From an uncultured Rhizobiaceae group bacterium (GTDB lineage: Bacteria > Pseudomonadota > Alphaproteobacteria > Rhizobiales > Rhizobiaceae), in NCBI GenBank assembly GCA_937930845.1, contig CALHBJ010000001.1, forward strand, positions 558,001-622,000: a stretch of 64,000 nt of DNA, in the 5' to 3' direction. This document shows, in pieces, positions 8,686-17,468 of this stretch. The notes under the pieces were generated by a model. That model ran no database searches, was not told the origin of the DNA, and saw only the letters and a program-made list of their open reading frames with translations. A program made the position numbers and the translations under genes. Numbering within the stretch: position 1 is the first letter of the stretch; every line of letters starts with the position of its first letter.

Positions 8686-8774
8686 ACCGATATCCGTTTG
8701 TCAGCGTTGCTGTCGTGTTGCCTTCAATACCCGGCAGCGGCCCGCTGAGCCGCCGACCGGGGACTACCCGAATA

Positions 8775-8999
8775 TCAGGTGAAGAGCAGCAGAAGTGCGA
8801 CGAGCAGTGAGAAGATGCCCAGGGCTTCTGTCACGGCGAAGCCGAAGATGAGACGGCCAAACTGGCCATCAGCGGCAGAAGGGTTGCGCAATGCGCCTGC
8901 CAGGTAGTTGCCGAACATGTTGCCCAGGCCAATGCCCACGCCGCCCATGCCGAGGCAGGCAATGCCTGCACCAATTGCTTTTGCTGCTTCTACTTCCAT
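8775..8999 (-). CDS. atpE: F0F1 ATP synthase subunit c
   Basis: A 74-residue proteolipid with two membrane helices joined by the polar loop ALRNPSA (Arg38, Asn39, Pro40). The ion-binding carboxylate is Glu58 in the second helix ([11 protein letters not shown]). There is no sodium-type ligand pattern obvious near it, so proton coupling is likely. The glycine-rich first helix ([14 protein letters not shown]) allows ring packing. AAGGA lies before the ATG. It is translated between atpB and the b' gene. Confidence 0.97.
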   Translation of the reverse strand: MEVEAAKAIGAGIACLGMGGVGIGLGNMFGNYLAGALRNPSAADGQFGRLIFGFAVTEALGIFSLLVALLLLFT

Positions 9000-9061
9000 T
9001 GTGTGTTCCTTCGAATTTCAGAAGTGAAAGTTGGTAGATGAAGTCCCTTAGGGCCGAAACC

Positions 9062-9811
9062 CTAGTGAGATGGATGAATCGCGTCGTTAATATACATGCA
9101 GGTCAGGATCGCAAAGACATAGGCCTGCAGGAAAGCGACGAGAAATTCGAGACCGGTGAGCGCCACGGCAAAAGCCAGCGGCAAAGCTGCACCAATGATA
9201 CCGCCAAGTCCCAGGGAGCTGAGGCTCACCACGAAACCGGCGAAAACTTTAAGGGTAATGTGTCCGGCCAATACGTTAGCGAACAATCGCACCGACAGAC
9301 TGATGGGCCGTGACAGGAATGAGATCACCTCAATCAGCACGACCACGGGTACAAGAACGCCGGGCACGCCAGAGGGCACGAACAGTTTCAGGAAGCCAAG
9401 GCCGTTCTTGTAAAAACCATAAATGACCACGAGGCCAATCACCGAAAACGCCAATGCGGCTGTTACAATGATGTGGCTGGTCACCGTGAAGAAATATGGG
9501 AACATGCCGAACAGGTTGGCAACGAGAATGAATGTGAACAGCGAAAACACGAAGGGGAAGAATTTCATCCCTTCCGATCCCGCACTGTCGCGCAATAGAC
9601 CGGCGACAAATTCATACAGCATTTCCGAGATTGACTGCAGGCGCGTGGGGATAAGCCCGCGACCGGAAGTTGTCATGATCAGGAATGCAGCCGACACGCC
9701 AACCGTTGCCACCATGAAAAGGGACGAATTGGTAAAAGAGATGTCGTAGCCGCCAACGTCCAGCTGAAGCAGCTTGGAAATATTGAACTGATGAATCGGA
9801 TCGTTTGCCAA
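9062..9811 (-). CDS. atpB: F0F1 ATP synthase subunit a
   Basis: A 249-residue proton channel subunit with about six membrane helices. The essential arginine is in [14 protein letters not shown], and the C-terminal helix carries [16 protein letters not shown]. The start is uncertain: Rhizobiales AtpB proteins begin with a sequence like ANDPIHQF, which here follows a TTG codon at 9811, while an in-frame GTG at 9898 would add 29 atypical residues. Neither has a strong ribosome site. I prefer the TTG on homology. Operon order is atpI, atpB, atpE, b', b. Confidence 0.93.
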   Translation of the reverse strand: MANDPIHQFNISKLLQLDVGGYDISFTNSSLFMVATVGVSAAFLIMTTSGRGLIPTRLQSISEMLYEFVAGLLRDSAGSEGMKFFPFVFSLFTFILVANLFGMFPYFFTVTSHIIVTAALAFSVIGLVVIYGFYKNGLGFLKLFVPSGVPGVLVPVVVLIEVISFLSRPISLSVRLFANVLAGHITLKVFAGFVVSLSSLGLGGIIGAALPLAFAVALTGLEFLVAFLQAYVFAILTCMYINDAIHPSH

Positions 9812-9945
9812 AGTTGGTCTCGTCTTATCTGGTGCGCCAGAAGGCGCGTTGGAGAGCGAATGCGAAATACAAACGCTCAAGCGTGGGTCGTTTGGCACAG
9901 GTTGGGGTCACGGCTCAAGTCCGATTTTAGTCCCAGAGTGCCAAT

Positions 9946-10356
9946 TCAGCGTTCTTTTTCACTTTCTGCCCGATTTCTGGTCGATTCGGCCTGCAATTCG
10001 TCTGCAGCCTTGAGGCTGAAACTGGAGGGCGCGACCGATCCGGACGCCCGCAGCACATTCAAAATGGCTGCGGCAAAACCCAATAACAGGAAAACGATCA
10101 AGCCCCATGGCGACGTATTAAAAAATGCGTCGATCGCATAGCCGATTCCGCCGCCCACCACAACGCCTGCAATGAACTCACTGCTTAGACGAAAGGCTTG
10201 TGCGATTCCAGCCTTTTGGTGCCGCCTGCTTTGCGCTCTTTGCTGTTCAGATGGCGCGCCTTCACGGTGCTGGTCGGCCTGGGCCAATCGCGACTTGATG
10301 GAATCCAGGCGTTGTTCCAGTTCAGAATCAGAGGGCTGATTGTCTTTTTCGTCCAT
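9946..10356 (-). CDS. atpI: AtpI family F0 assembly protein
   Basis: A 136-residue protein with a charged Gln/Glu-rich N-terminal region and two membrane helices, roughly SSEFIAGVVVGGGIGYAID and WGLIVFLLLGFAAAIL, typical of AtpI, which helps assemble the c-ring. The ATG at 10356 is preceded by GGAG at 10 bases; a longer in-frame reading to 10410 adds 18 residues without family support. It heads the F0 operon, so the promoter should lie in 10357-10537, which holds two inverted repeats. Confidence 0.88.
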   Translation of the reverse strand: MDEKDNQPSDSELEQRLDSIKSRLAQADQHREGAPSEQQRAQSRRHQKAGIAQAFRLSSEFIAGVVVGGGIGYAIDAFFNTSPWGLIVFLLLGFAAAILNVLRASGSVAPSSFSLKAADELQAESTRNRAESEKER

Positions 10357-10440
10357 TGTCACACCACTCCCGCACCAGAATTTGCACAAACCGCATGGTT
10401 TGGCTGTCAAAGCATCGCGCGTGTGGGGGATGTATCATGG

Positions 10441-10489
10441 GGCGTGAGTGAACGCCAATTGACGCATGTGGAAATGAACATGCGTCAAT
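10441..10489. repeat. two adjacent inverted repeats upstream of atpI
   Basis: GGCGT/ACGCC at 10441-10456 is followed immediately by a perfect 12-bp repeat: ATTGACGCATGT (10458-10469) and ACATGCGTCAAT (10478-10489) with an 8-base loop. They lie between the stop of the SleB gene (10538, same strand) and the atpI start. There is no T-run, so either an mRNA 3'-end structure for the SleB gene or an operator for the F0 operon is possible. Confidence 0.6.
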
Positions 10490-10537
10490 ATGCGCGGCAA
10501 ATGGGGGTCGAAAATTGCGTCAGGACCGCAATTGCGC

Positions 10538-11974
10538 CTAGCTCCAGCCGCCGCCATAAGTGCGGTAGAAGATGTGGCGGCCAATCTTGACCATTTTCTT
10601 CATGCTGCGACGCCAGCGCGGCCAAACGTAATCGGCATGATAATGGCTCGACGATCCAACACTGGTGAGCCAGAATTTACCGTCGATCGCGTCATTGGCG
10701 ACTTTCGTGGCAATGCCCCAGTGTTTCTTCGAATTGATCCGGTCGCGAATCCCATCACAGGCGAACGAGAACTGGCACGCATTGCGTTTCCATTTGTTCT
10801 GATAGACAACGCCACACACAGAATTTGGGTAAGCAGGATTTTTCACCCGGTTGAGGATGACCTGGGCAACGGCTTTTTGACCGCTCAAAGGCTCGCCACG
10901 CGCTTCAAAATAAATACCATTGGCCAGGCAACGGCGCTGGGCGCGCGAATAAGTGAGTTTTGGCAGCGGGTTGGCGGCCCATTTATGATCACCGGGGCGC
11001 AACCGAATGCGATTCCGGCCAGGCTCTTCCGCGGGCCGCAAAACAGCCGCGAAGGCGCTGGCGATATCACGTTCTGCAGGGGCATAGGCGGCGACGGTCG
11101 ACGGGGTATTGGCGATCACGGACGAATCGTTTTTCACCTTCTCGACCACATTGGCCATCAGCCGTGCAGCGGCTCGGGCCTGTTGCAATTGTCCGCTCGC
11201 CAGACGCATACGCACCGCGCCCGATAAGCTATCTTCGCCATCTGTATTGCCTGCAACCAGCGTTTGTGAAACGCCAGCACCGGTATCTGTGATAGTAGAC
11301 TGGGTTGGACGAAATGTCTGCGCCAGTCGCAACAAATGATTGGTGTTTTCTGCCTGTTGGTCGGCATCGGACAGGTTTGCGTTTTTAGCGACACTTCCCG
11401 TGACGGTGGAATCAGCTTTGAGAACTGCCCAACTGGCCTGTTCCACCTGGAAGCTGTCTTTCGCCACGCTGACCACACGATCGCCTTTTAGGGCGCGGCT
11501 GATGGTCATGGTGCCGGTTTCGGGCAGGGCTGTTGCGCTGCCGAGCTGGTGAAACGAACTGGCGGTGCGCACAGCCACGGAACTGGCGATGATTCCCTTG
11601 GAAACCTGTTCCTCGTCGCTTTGGCCCAAACGGTCCTCGACTTTGGCGTGGGTTGAACCTTCGGGCACGGAAACCAGCCGTGCCACCCAGCGCTGTCCGC
11701 CTTCCACATTTGCGCCAGTCATATCTGCAATATCCTGCAACGATACCGTGCTTGTGGTGGCGATCACCGCTGCGGCGGCAAGACCGCCAATGAGAAATTT
11801 ATTGAGAGTGGATCCGGCGGACCCGCGAGACACCTGCAAAGCAGGTAATGCGCCCACATGGGGCGCGCGCTTGTTCAGCGCGGTATTTTGCAAAGCCGGA
11901 AGACTCTTGTCTGCCGGGTGTTTCCATCGTTTTGCATCACTTTGCGAAACTGGAAAACCATTCGAAGTACGCAT
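10538..11974 (-). CDS. SleB-type cell wall hydrolase, membrane-anchored
   Basis: A 478-residue protein. A cytoplasmic N-terminus of about 58 residues is followed by one hydrophobic helix (59-78, KFLIGGLAAAAVIATTST), a long low-complexity periplasmic region, and a C-terminal SleB domain from about residue 340. That domain contains CLANGIYFEARGEP with the catalytic-type glutamate, VILNRVKNPAYPNSVCGVVYQ and CQFSFACDG. The family cleaves peptidoglycan; alphaproteobacterial members are not linked to spores. It is monocistronic by appearance. Its exact cleavage specificity is unknown. Confidence 0.87.
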   Translation of the reverse strand: MRTSNGFPVSQSDAKRWKHPADKSLPALQNTALNKRAPHVGALPALQVSRGSAGSTLNKFLIGGLAAAAVIATTSTVSLQDIADMTGANVEGGQRWVARLVSVPEGSTHAKVEDRLGQSDEEQVSKGIIASSVAVRTASSFHQLGSATALPETGTMTISRALKGDRVVSVAKDSFQVEQASWAVLKADSTVTGSVAKNANLSDADQQAENTNHLLRLAQTFRPTQSTITDTGAGVSQTLVAGNTDGEDSLSGAVRMRLASGQLQQARAAARLMANVVEKVKNDSSVIANTPSTVAAYAPAERDIASAFAAVLRPAEEPGRNRIRLRPGDHKWAANPLPKLTYSRAQRRCLANGIYFEARGEPLSGQKAVAQVILNRVKNPAYPNSVCGVVYQNKWKRNACQFSFACDGIRDRINSKKHWGIATKVANDAIDGKFWLTSVGSSSHYHADYVWPRWRRSMKKMVKIGRHIFYRTYGGGWS

Positions 11975-12083
11975 TCACACAACTCCACCATGTCACCCGC
12001 TCGTCTTGATCAAAGACGGGTGCTGCCCAGCGCATAAAATGCGTCGTTAACCTTTATTCTTGGTTAATGTGGCGCGTATTTGG

Positions 12084-13544
12084 TTATTTTGAGGTGTTGC
12101 GTTTGCGCTTTGCATAAGGGTTTTCGCTTTTGCGCAGGAACAGGCGCAGCGGCACCCCCGGCAGTTCGAAAGTATTGCGCAGATCATTGAGCAAGTATCG
12201 CTCATAGGACGCTGGCAAGCCTTCCGGGCGGGTACACTGGGCCACAAATGTGGGCGGGCGTGTTTTTGCCTGGGTGATATATTTCAGCCGGATGCGACGA
12301 CCTGACACAGCCGGAGGCGGATGATAAATCTGCACCTCATCCAGCCATCTGTTGAGCTTGGATGTGGGCACGCGCTGATTCCATGTCCTGTCGGCCTCTT
12401 CAACAGCTTCCATCAACCGGTCGAGCCCCTTGCCGGTTTGCCCTGACAGGGTGACCGTTCGCAGCCCGCGCAATTGGGGCAGCAACCGTTCTGTCTTTTC
12501 GTGCAGTTCCTTCAACACCGCCTGCTTGTCTTCAATCAAATCCCATTTGTTGAAAGCCAGCACCGGTGCCCTGCCCTCACGGGCAATCAGATCAACAATA
12601 TGCAGATCCTGTTTTTCAAACGGAATTGTCGCATCAAACATGATGATCACAACCTCCGCATATTGAATGGCGCGCAATGCATCGGAAACGGACAGTTTTT
12701 CCAGCTTTTCCTGCACCCGTGCCTTGCGGCGAATACCGGCGGTATCAAACAGGCGAATGGGCCTGCCCTTCCATTCCCATTCAACCGCAATGCTGTCGCG
12801 GGTGATCCCCGCTTCGGGACCGGTCAGCATTCGGTCTTCGCCAACCATTTGATTGACCAGCGTTGACTTGCCCGCATTTGGCCGGCCAACGATGCAGATT
12901 TTCAATGGCCGTGTGGCGTCATAAGGGATTTCGGGTTCGTCTTCTTCGTCATGAAGTTCAGGATCAAAGACGATTTCTTCGTCATAGGCCTCTTCTTCTT
13001 TCGCAGCAGCCTCAGCCGCAGCGGCCTCTTCAGTGCGAAACGCCTTGTCTTCGCCAACGGCACCCACAATGGCATCGCGCAAGTCTGCAAAACCCTCGCC
13101 ATGTTCTGCAGAAATGGGCACAGGTTCACCAAAGCCCATGGAATAGGCCTCATAATAGCCTTCGTCGCCCTTGCGCCCTTCAACCTTGTTGGCCACCAGC
13201 ACCACCGGGCGTCCGGCACGGCGCAGCATTGTGGCAAAGGACTTGTCTACCGGTGTCACACCGGCACGCGCGTCAATGAGGAACAGCGTGAGGTCCGCTT
13301 CCAATATGGCTTGTTCTGTCTGTTCACGCATGCGCCCTTCAAGGGAAGTCTCAGCCGCCTCTTCAAGCCCGGCGGTGTCGATGACCGTGAAACGGATGTC
13401 ACCGATACGGGCCGCGCCCATGCGGCGATCGCGTGTGACGCCGGGCTGGTCGTCAACCAGGGCCAAACGTTTGCCCACCAGGCGATTGAATAAGGTGGAC
13501 TTGCCCACATTGGGACGGCCGACGACAGCGATTGTAAGGCTCAT
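12084..13544 (-). CDS. der: ribosome biogenesis GTPase Der (EngA)
   Basis: A 486-residue double GTPase needed for 50S ribosome maturation. The first G domain starts with [14 protein letters not shown] near residue 8, with DTAGLEE and NKVEG; the second with [14 protein letters not shown] near 219, with DTAGIRRKA and NKWD. The C-terminal KH-like domain contains [13 protein letters not shown] long acidic linker (about 170-210, rich in Glu and Ala) separates the G domains, longer than in E. coli but usual in Rhizobiales. The upstream gene on the same strand is a TPR membrane protein. Confidence 0.97.
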   Translation of the reverse strand: MSLTIAVVGRPNVGKSTLFNRLVGKRLALVDDQPGVTRDRRMGAARIGDIRFTVIDTAGLEEAAETSLEGRMREQTEQAILEADLTLFLIDARAGVTPVDKSFATMLRRAGRPVVLVANKVEGRKGDEGYYEAYSMGFGEPVPISAEHGEGFADLRDAIVGAVGEDKAFRTEEAAAAEAAAKEEEAYDEEIVFDPELHDEEDEPEIPYDATRPLKICIVGRPNAGKSTLVNQMVGEDRMLTGPEAGITRDSIAVEWEWKGRPIRLFDTAGIRRKARVQEKLEKLSVSDALRAIQYAEVVIIMFDATIPFEKQDLHIVDLIAREGRAPVLAFNKWDLIEDKQAVLKELHEKTERLLPQLRGLRTVTLSGQTGKGLDRLMEAVEEADRTWNQRVPTSKLNRWLDEVQIYHPPPAVSGRRIRLKYITQAKTRPPTFVAQCTRPEGLPASYERYLLNDLRNTFELPGVPLRLFLRKSENPYAKRKRNTSK

Positions 13545-13694
13545 GACCAGTCTTCCATTGTGGCGCGTTCAGACCAAGGTGAACATATGCCCTGGAGTTT
13601 TGCGCGCGAAACAAATTTCGCCCACGCCACTCCCACAAAGTAATTTAACGCATATTTCCTTCGCTTAACCGAACCCGGCCTTGCAGGAATTGCT

Positions 13695-14369
13695 CTAATT
13701 GCCGCGAACCGGGCCTCCGCGAGACGCAATGAGGGACAAGATAATGCCGGCGCGCTGGCGCATGTTGGACGGTGTGGATACGTCAGAGGCAATAGCATCG
13801 AATTGCTTGAATGCCTCTTCCAGGTTTGCGGCCTTGAAAAAGGCCAGTCCCACAGCTTCCCGTGCGGCGCTGGCAAACGAATTGCCTGGCGCAAGCAATG
13901 GCTGCACGCGGCCTTCAACATCTTCCACCGAACCACTGTCGACCAGTACCATGGCAGCGCGAATACGCGATACGGATCGCAGAATTTCATCGGTGCTGGC
14001 ATCAGCGATTATCGCGTCATAGACTTTTACAGCCTCATCGGACTTACCATCCTTCGCCAGTTCGGCGGCCAACCGCATGCTGGCCATGGTTTTGTAAGTG
14101 GGCGCGCCTGTTTCGCCAATGTTTTCCAGTGCCGTCAACGCTTCATCGCGTTTGTTCTGATCTGTCAGCCGCACTGCCTGCATGAAGGCATCGCCGTTTT
14201 CTGCCGCCTGTTTGGCGATGGAATATTCATAATAGCGATAGCCCGCAACGGCGGCGACAATAATCACCGCACTGCCAATAATGAGCTTGCCATAGCGGTT
14301 CCAGATGTTCTGGAGGCGTTCGGTGCGAAGCTCTTCTTCAACTTCGCGAATAAAGGAATCGTCTGACAT
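13695..14369 (-). CDS. YfgM-like tetratricopeptide membrane protein
   Basis: A 224-residue protein of the YfgM/PF09976 type: a short charged N-terminus (SFIREVEEELRTERLQ), one membrane helix (about 27-50, LIIGSAVIIVAAVAGY), then TPR-like helices in the periplasm. In enterobacteria YfgM interacts with the Sec translocon and lies in the same neighbourhood as der. Many relatives have bamB between this gene and der; here there are only 150 non-coding bases. The ATG at 14369 matches the family N-terminus; a GTG at 14393 would add eight residues. Confidence 0.85.
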   Translation of the reverse strand: MSDDSFIREVEEELRTERLQNIWNRYGKLIIGSAVIIVAAVAGYRYYEYSIAKQAAENGDAFMQAVRLTDQNKRDEALTALENIGETGAPTYKTMASMRLAAELAKDGKSDEAVKVYDAIIADASTDEILRSVSRIRAAMVLVDSGSVEDVEGRVQPLLAPGNSFASAAREAVGLAFFKAANLEEAFKQFDAIASDVSTPSNMRQRAGIILSLIASRGGPVRGN

Positions 14370-14520
14370 ACCAACCCGGGAATTAAGGAACACGGACCAC
14401 AGCGTCCGCCATCTGTTGGCGCGGTTCTACAGCAAAATGCGCTGAAAGTAAGGGGCTGAACGTTAAAGCGGGTCCGGTTTGATTTGAATTTTTTGTAAGA
14501 TGGCCATTTGATGTTGCCAA

Positions 14521-15087
14521 TCAGGTAATTGAAACACCAATCAACCACTCATGGCCCAATGACACAAAGAAGCCGGCCACAAGGATCGCCAATACGAGGC
14601 TGGCAATGTCTGGCCAGATAACCGGTTTGATGTCACCACCCGATGGCCTGCCATAACAGGAAACCAGATTGACCACCGCCCAGACGAAAAATCCACCGAA
14701 TAGTACCACTGACGCTGCATCTCCATTTGCCGTGAGATGAACCACAGCCCAAAGGATTGTCGCGATCAGCATGGGATGGCGCAGCGCTTTCTTTAGGTAA
14801 CCGGGCGGGAATTGTGAAGCAATCCAAAGCCACAGGGCAATGGGTATGGCGATCAACGTTAGCCCTCGCCCCATGGGCAACGGGTCATAAAGCTGCGAAA
14901 CATCCTGACGCGCCTGACCAAAGCCATATATGATCAACACAAATCCCATGATTGAAACGATTGAGTAGATCCCTTTCCAGGTGCCTTCTCCAATTTCCGC
15001 GATCTTCGCTTCTCGCCATGCGGGCGCTACAATGCGCACCGAGTGGTTTGCGATAAAAAGCAGCATTCCGATGATCAAAAAAGCCAT
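14521..15087 (-). CDS. NnrU family membrane protein
   Basis: A 188-residue integral membrane protein with about five helices. It starts with MAFLIIGMLLFIANHSVRI and carries GIYSIVSIMGFVLIIYG and ALRHPMLIATILWAVVHL, the conserved NnrU features including His residues in membrane helices. The family is named from a nitrite/nitric-oxide gene cluster of Rhodobacter and is related to isoprenylcysteine methyltransferase-like membrane proteins; its reaction is unknown. No denitrification genes are nearby, so the name should not be read as function. Confidence 0.88.
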   Translation of the reverse strand: MAFLIIGMLLFIANHSVRIVAPAWREAKIAEIGEGTWKGIYSIVSIMGFVLIIYGFGQARQDVSQLYDPLPMGRGLTLIAIPIALWLWIASQFPPGYLKKALRHPMLIATILWAVVHLTANGDAASVVLFGGFFVWAVVNLVSCYGRPSGGDIKPVIWPDIASLVLAILVAGFFVSLGHEWLIGVSIT

Positions 15088-15191
15088 TTAGTTCTCCAAC
15101 CAAAACTCCCAAACGTAACCCTAAGCCTGATCGACCAAGTTTCCAACCTAGGCGGGTTTTTGTAAGAATTGCCAAACAGGAGGAGAAACCC

Positions 15192-15521
15192 ATGATCAAC
15201 TTTGAGAAGGCAACGGTCCGGCTGGGCCAGCGGCGCGCTGAGCTTGAAGACCTGTCACGGATTTCCGCCACGGCGCGAGACCCGGTTGCATTGGACCAAC
15301 AATCCGTCGGTCGTCTTTCACGCATGGATGCCCTTCAACAACAAGCGATGAACCAGGCCACAGAAGCCACCCGGCAGCGCGACCTGATGCGTATTGAAGG
15401 TGCCGAACGGCGGTTGCGAGACGGGGAATATGGCTATTGCGAAGATTGTGGTGAAGAAATTCCCGATGGGCGCCTGGCTATTGATCCCATGGCTGAACGC
15501 TGCGTGGGATGCGCAGGTTAA
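15192..15521 (+). CDS. DksA/TraR-type C4 zinc finger protein
   Basis: A 109-residue protein with an N-terminal helical, probably coiled-coil region (about 5-75) and a C-terminal zinc finger CEDCGEEIPDGRLAIDP followed by CVGC. DksA-type proteins enter the RNA polymerase secondary channel with ppGpp. It is shorter than true DksA (about 150 residues) and resembles the small TraR-like paralogues of alphaproteobacteria, so direct ppGpp partnership is uncertain. AGGAGG-like sequence GGAGGAG precedes the ATG. Divergent from the NnrU gene. Confidence 0.88.
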   Translation: MINFEKATVRLGQRRAELEDLSRISATARDPVALDQQSVGRLSRMDALQQQAMNQATEATRQRDLMRIEGAERRLRDGEYGYCEDCGEEIPDGRLAIDPMAERCVGCAG

Positions 15522-15614
15522 TCATTGCTGGTAGTGCAGCTCTTTGACCAAGGCCGCAACGTCTCTTGAAACAGCGCAGACAAAACAGGTAAATCAAATC
15601 ATAGGAGACGCGCT

Positions 15615-15794
15615 TTAACGCCCGATATTGGCCTTGGCTTCATCGATCCTGCTGAAGACCAACTCCACATCCCCCACATCGCGCGCCAGTAAAAGAGCAA
15701 GTTTAGCCAGCAAAACAGGGTGGTTTTCCACACCAACTGTGTCGAGACTTTTTGCAAGGTGGTCATAGACCGCTTCGATGTCATCTGTATTCAT
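15615..15794 (-). CDS. DUF2783 small protein
   Basis: A 59-residue protein beginning MNTDDIEAVYDHLAKSLD and ending in SRIDEAKANIGR, predicted all-helical. It matches what I know of DUF2783, a small family found beside FAD-dependent aromatic monooxygenases. Its ATG overlaps the stop of the monooxygenase gene by four bases (ATGA), so translation is coupled and a partner role is likely. Function is unknown. It is the last gene of the long minus-strand benzoate run. Confidence 0.82.
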   Translation of the reverse strand: MNTDDIEAVYDHLAKSLDTVGVENHPVLLAKLALLLARDVGDVELVFSRIDEAKANIGR

Positions 15795-17398
15795 GGCGCA
15801 ACACTCCCTGCGGAAATCTCATAGGCACGGCGCACTTCTCCTGAAGCGGCATTGAACCAGCGGGCTGCGATGTGCAGATCCGGGCGAATAAGATAGGCCG
15901 TGCGCGGGCCTGCGGCCAGCATTTCCGCGGCGCTGGAATTCATATCGAGCAGAACAATAGTCAGATCATTTGACGAAAAATCCTTGGCCAGTGACGGGTC
16001 GAATGTCAGCAAGGTGAAACCGGCACCCAATTGATCCATCAGAAACCCCCTGCCCATTTGCGCCCCCGGCAGCGATGCGCCCGGCACCGGGCCGCCAGAA
16101 AATGCTGGATCATCTTCTGCAACGATCGGGCTTTGCGCATAGGTATAAGGTGTCATTTGACGCGGATTTGCCAATTGGCCCGCAAATGGGTGGCTTAAGG
16201 CCAGATTGAGAGCCGCATCACGCATTAATTGCCAACCAGGCGTGGGCGGTGTCATGAAGCGGGCCGACTTTGACGCATTGGCGAAAACATCCAGTGTCGC
16301 GCCGCGCCGTTCGGGCGAGTAACTGTCCAACAGGCTTTCAACTGCCCGCCCTTGAATCACACGGGCCAGTTTCCACGCAATATTATGGGCATCAGCCAGT
16401 CCGTTGTTTAACCCCCGCACGCCAAAAATCGGAACGATATGGGCACTGTCTCCGATGAAAAAGATGCGCCCATCGCGGTAGTCATCCAGCGCCAATGTGT
16501 TGGCGGAATATATGCTCCACCATTCCAGCTCCCACGGCCCATTGTGACCGATTTCCTGGAGCACAGCGGCAACGGACGCACGCACATTGTCTTCGCTGAT
16601 CGCCGCGGCCTCGTCTTCCCCGTCGCGCAACTGATAGTCGATGCGCCAGATATTATCCGGCTGCTTGTGTATCAAAATTGTTCCACCGCGTCGGCAATCG
16701 GGGTCAAAAAGAGCTCGGCGGATCGTGGGGTAATCATGGTCCATTTGAATGTCAGCGATGACATAGCGGCCTTCGTAGTTTTCACCCTTAAGGGACAAGC
16801 CGCGCAATTTTCGAACCGGGCTGCGGGCACCATCTGCGGCCAAAACCCAGTCAGCCTTCATCTCGTAAGTTGCCATGGGATCGCGAATTGTCAGGCTTGC
16901 CCCGCCATCACAATCTGCCACGTTGATGATCTCGCTTTGCCACCGGGTTTCAATGAGGGACTGGCTGGCAACAGCCTGCCACAGATATTGCTCGATATAT
17001 TGTTGCTGGATGTTGTACATGGGCCGGAACTTTTCCTGCCCACTGTCTGGCATTTCAAATTCCAGAATCTGCTGTCCGCGATAAAAACTGCGCCCCTTGG
17101 TCCAGGGAAGAGATTTCCGCAGGAAAGGTGCAATTGCACCAATGCTCTCAAAAATATTGTAGCTTTGGCGCGCAACACAAATGGCGCGACTGCCATCATT
17201 AAATGTGCTCTTTGCATCAAACAGAACCGATGGAACGCCCTGCCGCGCCAGCGCCAGTGCCGCCGTCATGCCAATCGGCCCCGCCCCCACAATTGCAACG
17301 GGCGCACGCGCTTCAAGACCGCCACGGTCCGTGGGAGCCTCAAAATGGGGGTAATCGAAATACAAAGACTCGGTGTCTGCGCGGCCTGTTGGTCTCAT
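15791..17398 (-). CDS. FAD-dependent aromatic monooxygenase (MhpA/PheA-type)
   Basis: A 535-residue class A flavoprotein hydroxylase. The FAD dinucleotide fold is IVGAGPIGMTAALALARQG (about 35-53), the DG motif is WVLAADGARSPVRKLRG, and the GD motif is FFIGDSAHIVPIFGVRGLNNG. The C-terminal thioredoxin-like region lacks an obvious active cysteine pair. Relatives include 3-(3-hydroxyphenyl)propionate hydroxylase, but the substrate cannot be read here. The ATG at 17398 is preceded in frame by a TTG. It follows the box-pathway genes and overlaps a DUF2783 gene, suggesting hydroxylation of a benzoate-like compound. Confidence 0.87.
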   Translation of the reverse strand: MRPTGRADTESLYFDYPHFEAPTDRGGLEARAPVAIVGAGPIGMTAALALARQGVPSVLFDAKSTFNDGSRAICVARQSYNIFESIGAIAPFLRKSLPWTKGRSFYRGQQILEFEMPDSGQEKFRPMYNIQQQYIEQYLWQAVASQSLIETRWQSEIINVADCDGGASLTIRDPMATYEMKADWVLAADGARSPVRKLRGLSLKGENYEGRYVIADIQMDHDYPTIRRALFDPDCRRGGTILIHKQPDNIWRIDYQLRDGEDEAAAISEDNVRASVAAVLQEIGHNGPWELEWWSIYSANTLALDDYRDGRIFFIGDSAHIVPIFGVRGLNNGLADAHNIAWKLARVIQGRAVESLLDSYSPERRGATLDVFANASKSARFMTPPTPGWQLMRDAALNLALSHPFAGQLANPRQMTPYTYAQSPIVAEDDPAFSGGPVPGASLPGAQMGRGFLMDQLGAGFTLLTFDPSLAKDFSSNDLTIVLLDMNSSAAEMLAAGPRTAYLIRPDLHIAARWFNAASGEVRRAYEISAGSVAP

Positions 17399-17468
17399 CA
17401 ACTATCAGTTTTCAACGGTTCAGCACGTTCTTGCTTATCAGCGTTTGGCCGCCCATTGCACCGGAGTT

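Noticed and set aside
15599-15784. 61-residue minus-strand frame beginning MTSKRSMTTLQ
   Set aside because: It is out of frame with the DUF2783 gene at 15615-15794, which overlaps the monooxygenase stop in the expected way.
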